Shown piece after piece: positions 28,769-36,838 of a DNA stretch of 64,000 nucleotides. How positions within the stretch are numbered: position 1 is the stretch's first letter; each line of letters opens with the position of its first letter. Source of the DNA: Streptomyces mesophilus. Its GTDB lineage: Bacteria; Actinomycetota; Actinomycetes; Streptomycetales; Streptomycetaceae. Under the pieces are notes generated by a model. That model searched no databases, had not been told where the DNA came from, and was given only the letters and a program-made list of their open reading frames with translations. Location: contig NZ_JAAKZW010000003.1 in assembly GCF_011044995.1 (NCBI RefSeq), forward strand, positions 122,456-186,455, written 5' to 3'. A program made the position numbers and the translations under genes.

Positions 28769-29533
28769 ATGCCGGGAGGCAGGCTGACCGGGCAGGAACG
28801 CGAGCAGATCGCACAGGGGCTGGCTGACGGCATCGCCTTCGCCGAGATCGGCCGCCGCCTCGGCCGCCCCACCTCGACCGTCACCCGTGAGGTCATGCGC
28901 AACGGCGGCGCCGCCGCCTACCGCGCGGACCTCGCCCACTGGGCGACCGAGCAGCGCGCCCGCCGTGGAAGGCAGGCCGTTTCGAGGGGAGCGACGACGG
29001 ACGCGCCGCTGCCGCACGGGCGCGATCCCGGCGCGGTGCGCGCGTACGAGGATGTGTTCGCCACGGTCTTCATGGCGTCGGGCCTGCCCAGGATGACGGC
29101 CCGCGTGCTCGTCTGTCTTTACACCTCCGACGAGGGGGGCCTCAGTGCCGCCGAACTCGTCAGGCGTCTCGAGGTCGGTCGATCGTCCGTCTCCAAGGCG
29201 ATCGCGTTCCTGGAGAGTCAGGGGCTCGTCCGACGTGAGCGCGGTGAACGCCGCCGCGAGCGCTACACCGTTGACAATGACGTCATGTACCAGTCCACGG
29301 TGGCCGGGGCCCACGCCACCGCCCGCTTGGCCGAGACCGCGCGTCAGGGAGTGGCCGTCTTCGGGCCCGGCACCCCGGCTGCCGCTCGTCTGGAGAACGT
29401 CGCCCGCTTCGTCGACTTCATCTCCGCAAGCATCATCCGCGCCGCGGAGCAGGGACGCGAACTCCTCCACGCGCCCCCGGCCGACAGCCCGCCGCCGACG
29501 CCGGGACGGACACCGGCGGCGCGGGGCACCTGA
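28769..29533 (+). CDS. Transcriptional regulator, HTH + MarR/GbsR-like winged helix
   Basis: A 254-residue cytoplasmic DNA-binding protein. The N-terminal ~45 residues form an IS30/Hin-type helix-turn-helix (LTGQEREQIAQGLADG followed by IGRRLGRPTSTVTREV). Residues ~85-165 form a MarR/GbsR-like winged helix (MTARVLVCLYTSDEGGLSAA, then RLEVGRSSVSKAIAFLESQ and a basic wing VRRERGERRRERY). A helical C-terminal region probably dimerises, and the end is a Pro/Ala-rich tail. The ATG has AAAGGAG 7 bases upstream. It is the only evident regulator in the window, next to the supply block and facing the end of the RiPP-like operon, so it may control one or both. Its target is unknown; the inverted repeat in its own promoter is the obvious candidate. 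Confidence 0.88.
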   Translation: MPGGRLTGQEREQIAQGLADGIAFAEIGRRLGRPTSTVTREVMRNGGAAAYRADLAHWATEQRARRGRQAVSRGATTDAPLPHGRDPGAVRAYEDVFATVFMASGLPRMTARVLVCLYTSDEGGLSAAELVRRLEVGRSSVSKAIAFLESQGLVRRERGERRRERYTVDNDVMYQSTVAGAHATARLAETARQGVAVFGPGTPAAARLENVARFVDFISASIIRAAEQGRELLHAPPADSPPPTPGRTPAARGT

Positions 29534-29562
29534 CCATCGCGCGGGCCGGCCGGCGAGGGCAC

Positions 29563-30642
29563 CTACGACCGTGCGCCCACGGGCGCCACGTCCCGCCAAG
29601 CGCCGTCGGCGACAGACCAGCGGCCGCTCTCGTACGTGACCAGCCCTGCCTCCTCCAGCACGGCGAGGGCGTCGGCGCACCGGATGTCCGGTGTCCCGAG
29701 GCGTTCCTCGACCGCCCCGACGGTGCCGGCCCCGAGGACGACCGCGCTGTAGACGGCGAGCCGGCCATCGTCCGCAAGGGCCGCGCCCCTCCGCTCCGCG
29801 GCCCGCGTGTCCGTGACCGGCGCAGATGCGGGCGCCGCGCCCAGTTGCACCACCTCGCGCGGCGGTGTCTCGCCCAGGGCCGTCAACTCCTCGCCGAAGG
29901 GCACCTTCCGGTCGCGCTCCCACCCCGCGCGCTTGCGCAGCAGCAGCAATCCGGTCTGACGGTGCTTGTGAGGTTCGCTCAACGCCAGCACGTCGAACTC
30001 CCCGTCCGGCACCGCGCTTTGGCGGCGCAGCTCCTGCAGCAGCGGAGTGGGGACGACACGGCAGGCGGACCGGCCGGAGCGGGCCCGCACCGTCGTCGCC
30101 AGATACGGCTCGTGCAGGACGACCATGCCGCCCGGCGCCACCCGCGGCCACAGCGCGGCGAGGAACCCGCAGTCGTCCGCCTGCGTACCGGCATCGAGCC
30201 ACACCAGGTCCAGCGGCCCCCAGGCGGCGAGCTCCTGGTCCGACAGGTCGAAGAAGTCGCGCTCGATGAAAGTGAGCATGTCGGCGAGGCCGAGCGAGTC
30301 GGCCGCGTCGGCCACCCGGTGCGCGGACGTACCGGGCACAGAGATGTCGTCGACGACGAGGAGCCGCGGCGCGTAGTCGCCGAGCGCCGCGTACGGATGC
30401 AGGACGGAGACCCGTTCGGGATGCACCGCTTCCCCGCCGAAGAGGTCACGGTCCGCGACGGCCTCCGCCCGGGCATCGCGCAACCCGAGCAGCAGCTGGA
30501 GCGTGGAGGAGCCCGCCCCCACCTCGACCGTGGTGCGGGGGCGCAACATCCTGGCCAGCGCCCGCAGTACCGGACCGGCGTTCTCCGTTCCCATTCCGGG
30601 GCTGGTCAGGGCGCTGAGCGCCTCGTCGGCCGGATCGTGCAC
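29563..30642 (-). CDS. SAM-dependent methyltransferase-like protein with C-terminal winged helix
   Basis: A 359-residue protein, last gene of the ten-gene - strand operon. Residues ~35-215 look like a class I methyltransferase: motif I TVEVGAGSSTLQL, an acidic motif after LLVVDDIS, and WLDAGTQADDCGFLAALWPR with a following GGMVVLHEPY strand. The C-terminal ~70 residues (VYSAVVLGAGTVGAVEERLG onward) resemble a small winged helix like those that bind peptides or DNA. The GTG start at 30642 has GAGGGGAG 6 bases upstream; only 26 bases separate it from the preceding gene. In context it may methylate the peptide made from the nearby precursor gene, but the substrate is not shown. The motif I match is good, the specific family is not recognised. 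Confidence 0.75.
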   Translation of the reverse strand: MHDPADEALSALTSPGMGTENAGPVLRALARMLRPRTTVEVGAGSSTLQLLLGLRDARAEAVADRDLFGGEAVHPERVSVLHPYAALGDYAPRLLVVDDISVPGTSAHRVADAADSLGLADMLTFIERDFFDLSDQELAAWGPLDLVWLDAGTQADDCGFLAALWPRVAPGGMVVLHEPYLATTVRARSGRSACRVVPTPLLQELRRQSAVPDGEFDVLALSEPHKHRQTGLLLLRKRAGWERDRKVPFGEELTALGETPPREVVQLGAAPASAPVTDTRAAERRGAALADDGRLAVYSAVVLGAGTVGAVEERLGTPDIRCADALAVLEEAGLVTYESGRWSVADGAWRDVAPVGARS

Positions 30643-30668
30643 TAGTGCTCCCCTCTCGGCGCGGCCCG

Positions 30669-31415
30669 TCAGGCCGCAGCCTCCGGTCGACCGACGGCCC
30701 GCAGCGCACCGGCCGACACCAACTGGTCGGCCAGCCGCCGCAGTTGCGTAGGTAGACGGTCGCGAACGAGCCCTTCTTCATGTCCGGCCGCCTGCCACAC
30801 CTGGAAGGCGGCCGCGCCGGTCCTGACGAAGTTTCCTGTCGGCGTGTGGGCGAGGACGTGGCCACCGTCCTTCTGCTCCACCGCCTCCACCCATGCCTCC
30901 TGGACCAGTGAACCGGCGTCCTGCGCCTGTTCGAGGTCCTCGGGCGACGGGCCACCGTGCAGCAGGCCGTAGCGCACCATGCCCACCAGGTGGTGATCGA
31001 CCCTCGCCGGGTCCTGCCGCCACACCCGGCGTATCTCTGCCACCGTGCAGCCGCGCGCCAAGGTGTCACCGACATGCCCGGGCACCTCGACGAAGACGGC
31101 GGGGTCCGTGGAGAAGAGCACCGCGACCGGCCCGCCATCGGTCAGGAACGGCACGGGCGTGTGCCGCAGTCGGGCCGTGGAACGCAGACCCAGCCGGGTG
31201 TCGGGCGCCAGCAGCCGGGGCCACACCGCACGGTCGAACACCCGGGGGTCCGGTGGCGGGGTCAGATGCAGCACGGCCTCGTCGTACGGGGGTGACCAGG
31301 CGAACTCCCAGGCGAGCGGCAATGTGGCGCCCGTCTGGGCGCAGAACCTCGGGATGACCGGGTCGAGAGCGACACCGCCCCCGGACGTCGCCTTCTGCTG
31401 CCCGCCGCCCGTCAT
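30669..31415 (-). CDS. PqqD/RRE-like small protein of the RiPP-type operon
   Basis: A 248-residue soluble protein starting at ATG 31415, which overlaps the MFS stop (ATGA). The C-terminal ~60 residues (FVRTGAAAFQVWQA, then LPTQLRRLADQLVSAGAL) follow the pattern of PqqD-type RiPP recognition elements: a short hairpin, an N-x-T/S-A-x-x-x-W strand-helix, then two helices ending in a Leu-rich stretch. A second possible winged-helix segment lies near residues 105-150 (TLARGCTVAEIRRVWRQD). The N-terminal part is unlike anything I recognise. I infer that it binds the leader of the precursor peptide for one of the radical SAM enzymes. No signal peptide, no Cys motif. The frame is open upstream, but that extension lies inside the MFS gene and is a shadow. 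Confidence 0.75.
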   Translation of the reverse strand: MTGGGQQKATSGGGVALDPVIPRFCAQTGATLPLAWEFAWSPPYDEAVLHLTPPPDPRVFDRAVWPRLLAPDTRLGLRSTARLRHTPVPFLTDGGPVAVLFSTDPAVFVEVPGHVGDTLARGCTVAEIRRVWRQDPARVDHHLVGMVRYGLLHGGPSPEDLEQAQDAGSLVQEAWVEAVEQKDGGHVLAHTPTGNFVRTGAAAFQVWQAAGHEEGLVRDRLPTQLRRLADQLVSAGALRAVGRPEAAA

Positions 31416-32707
31416 CGCAGTTCTCCCGACGCCGATGTCCCCGCGGGCACGGCCACAGCCCGAACCGAAGCCGCGTCGCCGGTCGACACCTGGGTGTGCA
31501 GCCATCCGGCCAGCCCGGCCAGGAAACCGATCGTCCCGCCGACGAGGATGCCCCAGCGGGCCCAGCCCGCCGGCGCGAAAGCGGCCAGAGCGAACCCGGC
31601 CGCCACCGCGGTCTGCAGCGTCGCCCCGTACGCGGCGCCCACCCGCCCCCGCACCTCCGGCGGGCAGTCGGCCATCACATGAGTGCGCAGCGCAACGTTC
31701 TGCACGGCGTTGGCCATGCCGCCGCACAGGAAGGCCGTCAGCATGACCGGCACGACGGGGAAGGCGCCCACCACCGCATGGGCCAGGCCGATCAGCCCGG
31801 CTGCCGCGACAGCGATCGTCGCGGTGCGGCACCGGCTCAGGCCGCTGCGCAGCAGAAGCGGTCCGACCACAAGACCGACGCTCCAGGTGGCCAGCAGCGT
31901 TCCGTAGAAGGCCGGACCGCCGGAGACGTCCCGGGTGAAGAACGGCAGCAGGACGTTGGTGACCGAGGTCGCCGCGACAGTGATCATGATCGTGGTGAGC
32001 ATCATCCGGCGTGCCGTCCCCGCCCACAGCAGGGAGAGCCCAAGACGCAGCCCGCCGCGGGGCGGGGGCCCGGCTTCCTCGGTGCCGGTCCCCTTCACAC
32101 CCGAGGGACGGGTACCGCCGGCGCGGGCGGCCACTGCCAGCCAGCCGCCGATCACCGGGACGGCCAGCAGGGCGAACGCGAAGGTGCCCGCGTCGACCAC
32201 CAGCGCGAGGCCGGTGCCACCGTGCGCGGTCAACAGGCTCACCAGCAGCGGTCCTACGATGTATCCCGCGTTGCGTACCGACTCCATGAGGCCGTTCACC
32301 CGCAGCTGCGCGTCGGAGCCCGGGAACAGCAGGGGCACGAGCGCCATCACGCAGGTCTGGGCGACGGCCCCCAGCACACCGAGCACCAGCATCATGCTGA
32401 TCAGCAGCACCGGAGTGTTCGCGAACACCGCGGCCGCCAGCGCCGTTGCGCACTCCAGGGCCAGCGTGACCCCGAGCACGACATCCAGTCGATAGCGGTC
32501 GCAGACGCGTCCGATGACGCCACCCAGAACAATGCCGGGCACGAGACCGGCGAGCATCTGAGCCGACACCACCGAGGTCAGACCGGTCTCCTCGGCGCCG
32601 CGCAACGCCAGCGCCACCAGCGCGACCTCGTCACCCACGGTGCTCACCAGCAAGGCGACGATCACCAGGAGCACCGCGGCCCGGCTCTGCCGTACGGGTG
32701 CGGTCAC
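31412..32707 (-). CDS. MFS transporter
   Basis: A 431-residue membrane protein with about 12 hydrophobic segments, for example AVLLVIVALLVSTVGDEVALV at the start and GILVGGTIGFLAGLAGWL at the end. The loop 2-3 motif GGVIGRVCDRYRLD matches the MFS signature G-x-x-x-D-R-x-x-R/K. It resembles the MFS_3/enterobactin-exporter-like group that exports metabolites or drugs. The GTG start at 32707 overlaps the stop of the upstream cupin gene (GTGA), and its own stop overlaps the next start, so all three are translationally coupled. The obvious role is export of the peptide product and self-protection. Confidence 0.92.
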   Translation of the reverse strand: MTAPVRQSRAAVLLVIVALLVSTVGDEVALVALALRGAEETGLTSVVSAQMLAGLVPGIVLGGVIGRVCDRYRLDVVLGVTLALECATALAAAVFANTPVLLISMMLVLGVLGAVAQTCVMALVPLLFPGSDAQLRVNGLMESVRNAGYIVGPLLVSLLTAHGGTGLALVVDAGTFAFALLAVPVIGGWLAVAARAGGTRPSGVKGTGTEEAGPPPRGGLRLGLSLLWAGTARRMMLTTIMITVAATSVTNVLLPFFTRDVSGGPAFYGTLLATWSVGLVVGPLLLRSGLSRCRTATIAVAAAGLIGLAHAVVGAFPVVPVMLTAFLCGGMANAVQNVALRTHVMADCPPEVRGRVGAAYGATLQTAVAAGFALAAFAPAGWARWGILVGGTIGFLAGLAGWLHTQVSTGDAASVRAVAVPAGTSASGELR

Positions 32708-33975
32708 GGGGCCGGCTCCGCCTCGATGCCGATGGCACGCCATGACGCCAGCCTGAGCAGCACCGCATGCAGGAGAGGCACGGCCGCGGGATCCGCGGCG
32801 CTCTCCCAGTCGGCGAGTGCGAGGACACCGCCGTCGCCGAGCGTGGCCACGGCGTCCGCCACCTGAGGATGGTCGGTCACCTTCAGGGTGTGCCCCTGGG
32901 TCGCGACCGCGCGGCGGCCGTCGGCGAGCAGACGCTGGCGCACCTGGACATCGGCATGCTTACGGACCGTGGCCCGGCGCGGCACGGCGGCGAGCGGGCC
33001 CGCCGGCCGGCCGACCCCCAGGCCCGCAGACGTCACGGCACACATGTGGTGCTCCCACACGACGTCCGCGATCGCGTCCGACGACAACCCCGACAGCCTT
33101 GCCAAAGCGACTCGGGCCGCAGTGGGAAGACGGTCCGTCACGGCCCGCGCGGAGTCGTCCGTCGCCGGCGCACCGGTGCCCGCCTCCTCGCCCTCGGCCC
33201 GTGCGAGCAGCTCCCCGACCGCCTCCACGACAAGGGCGGCCGGATCGCTGCGGGTGAAGAACGCGATGTTGACGCTGACCGCCACACCGTCAGGGGCTTC
33301 GCCCACATGCAGCTGCTCGGGGGGGAAGTACGTCAGTGCCCCCGGCACACCCACCAGAACGTCGGCCAGTTCACGGGCCGCGCCGTAGTCCGCGGTGTGC
33401 TGGGGAACCTGCTCGGCACGCTCCGGCGGCCAGGTCAGCAGAGTCTTGCGGCCGCGCAGCGTGAAGCCGAAGTTGCCGGCGTGGTCCACGTGCACCCCCA
33501 CGTTGGTGGAGGCGTAGCGGCCGATGAAGGTGTCGATGTCGACACGCCCCGCGAGCGGGCTCCCTGTGTACCGGTACACGTCGTCGGCCAGCCGTTTGGC
33601 CCGGTCCCACAGTTCGGCGTCGACCGCGTGCAGCCCGGAGACGGCGACGCTCCAGTCGTGATCCCGCATGCGCCGGTCCACCCGGGCGAGGTAGCCGTCC
33701 AAAGTCCGGTCCTCGGGCAGCGGAAGGAAGGGCCGTGTGTCGATCGGCTGGGTACGCCCGTCCACGCTCACCAGGATCCGGGGCAGGCCCGAACCCTTCG
33801 GCCGGGCGGCCGGATCGGCCGCCGTGGTCAGCGCCCGCATCAACTCCTCGTCACCGAGCTCCAGTTGGACGGGGGAAGAGGTCAGCGAGAGCGGCTGCCG
33901 CTCCCAGGTGCGGGAGGCGAACTCCTTCCAGAACCCGTCCAGTTCTGCCTCTGTCGCGGAGACCTGGTGGGACAC
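32704..33975 (-). CDS. JmjC/cupin-type Fe(II) oxygenase-like protein
   Basis: A 423-residue protein whose middle (~115-245) is a JmjC-like double-stranded beta-helix. The candidate iron ligands are His162 and Asp164 in GVHVDHAGNFGF and His223 in YFPPEQLHVGE, followed by the strand VAVSVNIAFF. This HxD...H triad is that of 2-oxoglutarate-dependent hydroxylases; RiPP clusters are known to use JmjC-type proteins to hydroxylate the peptide. The C-terminal ~150 residues are helical with a winged-helix look (VADAVATLGDGGVLALADWE). The GTG start at 33975 is preceded by AGGAGTT about 7 bases upstream; the radical SAM gene ends only 15 bases before it. I infer a peptide oxygenase, substrate unproven. 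Confidence 0.82.
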   Translation of the reverse strand: MSHQVSATEAELDGFWKEFASRTWERQPLSLTSSPVQLELGDEELMRALTTAADPAARPKGSGLPRILVSVDGRTQPIDTRPFLPLPEDRTLDGYLARVDRRMRDHDWSVAVSGLHAVDAELWDRAKRLADDVYRYTGSPLAGRVDIDTFIGRYASTNVGVHVDHAGNFGFTLRGRKTLLTWPPERAEQVPQHTADYGAARELADVLVGVPGALTYFPPEQLHVGEAPDGVAVSVNIAFFTRSDPAALVVEAVGELLARAEGEEAGTGAPATDDSARAVTDRLPTAARVALARLSGLSSDAIADVVWEHHMCAVTSAGLGVGRPAGPLAAVPRRATVRKHADVQVRQRLLADGRRAVATQGHTLKVTDHPQVADAVATLGDGGVLALADWESAADPAAVPLLHAVLLRLASWRAIGIEAEPAP

Positions 33976-33990
33976 GGCGAACTCCTGTGG

Positions 33991-36321
33991 TCAGGCCGCG
34001 ACGCGCGGCAGTTCGAGAAGCCCTGGGGCCAGGGAGGCAGCTGCGATCACCCGGTGTCCTGCCAGGTTCTCCAGCAGCAGACGCCGCTGCGCGGCGGGCA
34101 GACGCGACCGGTCCGCCAGTTCGGCTTCGCTCGCACCGTCGGCTGTGAGCAGCCACAGCAGCCGGCCCGCCGCGGAGACCCTGACGCGCTGCCCGGTCTC
34201 CGCGGATACGAGCAGACAACTGCCGTCGGGTCGGGCGTCCAGCACGTCGTGGGGCTGGGCGGCGTACCACGGCGTGTGCTCCTGCTCGCCGAAGGCGCCC
34301 GCCTCGAACGTCACGGCCCCATGCGCGGCGAGCCGCGCCAGTGTGGCCGCGGCGGTGCGCGGTGACTCGAACGCACGCCACAGGTCGGCCGCGCCGTGTG
34401 CCCGGCCGTCGAGCAGCGGACTCCACTGCGACGGCACATCGAGGAGGGCGTCGCACGAGGGCACGTGCAGCAGGAGCCCCGTGCCGTCGGCCGACACCCT
34501 GCCCTGCACGCCGGGCGCCAGGCGCACCACACCGGTGGTGTCCATCAGCAGGCGCGGGGCGGCGGGCGCGGTGAGCCGCCGCGCCGGCAGCTCCGACTCG
34601 GCCAGCGCCCACAGGAACGACCACTCCTCGGCGTCCCCGATCCAGGTGCCCCGGTGGAACGCGGCTCCCGCGCTGCCGCCCGGGCCACCGGAGGTCAGCT
34701 CGGCGGCGTCCTGCTGAGTCAGCCCTTCGGCCACCGTGTAGTCGAGATCGAACGCCAGGTCCTCGCCCTCGCCGGGCGGAATCAGTTCGACCCCGAAGAG
34801 GTCGGGACGCTCCCCGACCGGGGAGAGCACGTCCAGGATGAAGGGGCCGTTGGCGGCGGTCGAATACGGGACGTCGAATTCCTCCACCGAGCGCTGCAGC
34901 GCCTGGTCGGCGAACTCCTGGGTGCGCAGGGCCTCTTCGCGGGTCTCGCCGGGAAATCCCGTCATGCAAAAGAGGTGCACCGGAACCTTGTTGCCAAGCA
35001 GGGCCTGCAGCGACGGCTCGATGTCCGCGACCTTTGTGCCCTTGCGCATCAGGTCGAGGACGCGCTGGTTGTACGACTCGAGGCCGAGGTCGAGGCGACG
35101 GCAGCCGGAGCGGCGCAGCGCGGAGGCCAGTTCGTCGTCGAGCCCCTTGCTGAACCGGGTCTCCCCGTACCAGAAGAGGTCGTGTCCGCCGTCGTTCAGT
35201 TCGCGCGACACCCCGCGCAACGAGGTCAGCGTCATGATCTCGTCCACGAACATGAAGCTGTCGGAGCCGTGCTTGGCCGCGAGCGTGGCCATGTCGTGCA
35301 CCACCTGCTCGGGCTTGCGGATACGGAACTTGTTGCTGGCGAAGGGGATCGAGCAGAAGGCGCAGTCCCAGGCGCAACTGCGGGAAGCCTGAAGAGGCAG
35401 GACGGGGCCGGGCGCGAAGTACCGGTCGAGCGGCAGCCCGTCGAAGTCCGGGGTGGGCAGATCGGACACGTCGACCATGGCCGCCGGGTTCCGCAGCAGC
35501 CCGCCGCGGCCGTCGCGCTCCAAGAGCCCGGGGATGGTCCGGTCGTCGGCGCCAGTGATCCGGTCGCACAGCGCGGGCAGCGCGTCCTCGCCCTCGTAGG
35601 AGACGAAGGAGTCCACATAGGCGAAGAAGGGGTGCTCCTCCGTCCAACGGCTCACCATGCGGGTCGTGAGATTGCCCCCCATGACCACATGGACGTCCGG
35701 CCTGCGGAGCTTGATGTGACGGGCGGTGGTGAGTGCCGCGATCAGCTGTGTGTCGGCGGAGACCGAGATGCCGACCACGGCGAGGTCGGCATCGTCGAGT
35801 CCCGGGATCGGACGGCGCTCCAGCGCCCAGCCGTACACATTGCGATCGGCCGAACCGGCCGCCTCCAGAACGGAGTCGGAACGCCGGTGGGAAAAGCACG
35901 AGAAGTTTCCCCGGAGGTCGAACTTCAAGCCGGGGAACGACGCCGAAACACAGGAGAGACCGTTGCGTACAACGGTGGCCGCCTCCGTGAAAGCGTCCGG
36001 GGCGGCCAGAATGTCACGCGATTTGAGTGCGGCCCTGGCAGCGTCCATGCGCTGCACGGTGTCGCCGAATACCGCAAGAATCTCCTCGTGCGCCCTGCGC
36101 TCCTGTGCGGGAATTTCGCCGAGCCGGCGCTCTGCCTTCGGAAGCAGTTCCGCAAGGCCTTCGGAGGAAAGCAGCCAGTCCGTCTGCTCGATGCTCAGAT
36201 CGAGTGACGACACCTGCCAGCCGTGCCGGCGCATGACCGCGGCCAGCAGGGGGACGGCGAGGTGCGGCGCGTAGACGTTCCAGATGGGCGGGTTGATGAG
36301 GAGTATTCGGGGCTGATGCAT
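33991..36321 (-). CDS. B12-binding-type radical SAM enzyme with C-terminal PqqD-like segments
   Basis: A 776-residue enzyme. The N-terminal ~260 residues have a cobalamin-domain-like Rossmann fold (RILLINPPIWNVYAPHLAVP; later ADLAVVGISVSADTQL and HVVMGGNLTT), although no DxHxxG cobalamin motif is seen. The radical SAM core carries Cys316, Cys320 and Cys323 (SRSCAWDCAFCSIP) for the 4Fe-4S cluster. The last ~220 residues contain two stretches with a PqqD-like pattern: GLLLHVPSCDALLDVPS with following helices, and VRVSAAGRLLWLLTADGASE with following helices. These could hold the leader peptide. ATG 36321 has GAGGG 9 bases upstream. It lies 102 bases after the precursor gene and is the best candidate for the core modification, such as C-methylation or C-C bond formation. 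Confidence 0.88.
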   Translation of the reverse strand: MHQPRILLINPPIWNVYAPHLAVPLLAAVMRRHGWQVSSLDLSIEQTDWLLSSEGLAELLPKAERRLGEIPAQERRAHEEILAVFGDTVQRMDAARAALKSRDILAAPDAFTEAATVVRNGLSCVSASFPGLKFDLRGNFSCFSHRRSDSVLEAAGSADRNVYGWALERRPIPGLDDADLAVVGISVSADTQLIAALTTARHIKLRRPDVHVVMGGNLTTRMVSRWTEEHPFFAYVDSFVSYEGEDALPALCDRITGADDRTIPGLLERDGRGGLLRNPAAMVDVSDLPTPDFDGLPLDRYFAPGPVLPLQASRSCAWDCAFCSIPFASNKFRIRKPEQVVHDMATLAAKHGSDSFMFVDEIMTLTSLRGVSRELNDGGHDLFWYGETRFSKGLDDELASALRRSGCRRLDLGLESYNQRVLDLMRKGTKVADIEPSLQALLGNKVPVHLFCMTGFPGETREEALRTQEFADQALQRSVEEFDVPYSTAANGPFILDVLSPVGERPDLFGVELIPPGEGEDLAFDLDYTVAEGLTQQDAAELTSGGPGGSAGAAFHRGTWIGDAEEWSFLWALAESELPARRLTAPAAPRLLMDTTGVVRLAPGVQGRVSADGTGLLLHVPSCDALLDVPSQWSPLLDGRAHGAADLWRAFESPRTAAATLARLAAHGAVTFEAGAFGEQEHTPWYAAQPHDVLDARPDGSCLLVSAETGQRVRVSAAGRLLWLLTADGASEAELADRSRLPAAQRRLLLENLAGHRVIAAASLAPGLLELPRVAA

Positions 36322-36423
36322 GTGTGCCCTCGTAAGGATCCGCTGCCGGATGGGGAGTCGAGCGTGGCCGTTACTGTGCGGACAGAACGTGCATGGGCCG
36401 GCGGGGCCGACCAAAAACACGGA

Positions 36424-36576
36424 TCAGTTGTCGGCGCCGTCCTGCAGCAGCGCGTACTTGCTGTTGGCGCGCTTCGGGGTGACCGGCTCGACAGCGGTCG
36501 ACTCGTCCGTCTCGGCGAGAGCGGCGAGCTTGTCGGCGTCCAGCTCCTGCGCGGATTCCTCGTGGTTGAGGTTCAT
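36424..36576 (-). CDS. Candidate RiPP precursor peptide, 50 residues
   Basis: A 50-codon gene in the middle of the operon, ATG 36576 with GGGAGA 8 bases upstream. The peptide begins MNLNHEESAQELDADKLAAL; this acidic, helical leader resembles other RiPP leaders. The second half, from about residue 30, contains PVTPKRANSKYALLQDGADN, with two Lys, one Tyr, no Cys and no Trp; this is the likely core. It is set apart by 238 bases from the EamA gene upstream and by 102 bases from the radical SAM gene downstream, the usual arrangement for a strongly expressed precursor. I do not recognise the sequence family. Length, position, leader-like composition and neighbouring modification enzymes support the call; no product is known. 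Confidence 0.72.
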   Translation of the reverse strand: MNLNHEESAQELDADKLAALAETDESTAVEPVTPKRANSKYALLQDGADN

Positions 36577-36782
36577 ATGGATCTCCCATTCTCGGTGGCT
36601 CGATGGATGGTGCCCGACGAGATGACATGTGCGACGGTCGCGCCCGACTCCCCGGGCGTCCTGTACACGCACAGCCAAACAGGAGCCGCTGGACCTTCAC
36701 TCAGGAGGCGCTTGAGAACCCGTCCAGAACCCTCGCCCCGCCCGCACCTGGCGCCCGCCGCAGCCCGCGCCCCGACCTCAGC

Positions 36783-36838
36783 CCCAGCTCCCGCCCTCAT
36801 CCCAGCTCCCCACCTCAGCCCGAGCTCCCCACCTCGGC
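36783..36838. repeat. Three imperfect ~19-bp C-rich tandem repeats
   Basis: Copies at 36783-36800, 36801-36819 and 36820-36838 share the core CAGCTCCC or GAGCTCCCC. The + strand is strongly pyrimidine-rich here. The array covers the last codons of the EamA gene and the start of the gap before the precursor gene. Its function, if any, is unknown. Confidence 0.5.

Noticed and set aside
31416..32453. N-terminal extension of the PqqD-like protein frame
   Set aside because: It lies wholly inside the MFS gene in another frame and is Arg/Gly-rich. The ATG at 31415 overlapping the MFS stop is the natural start.
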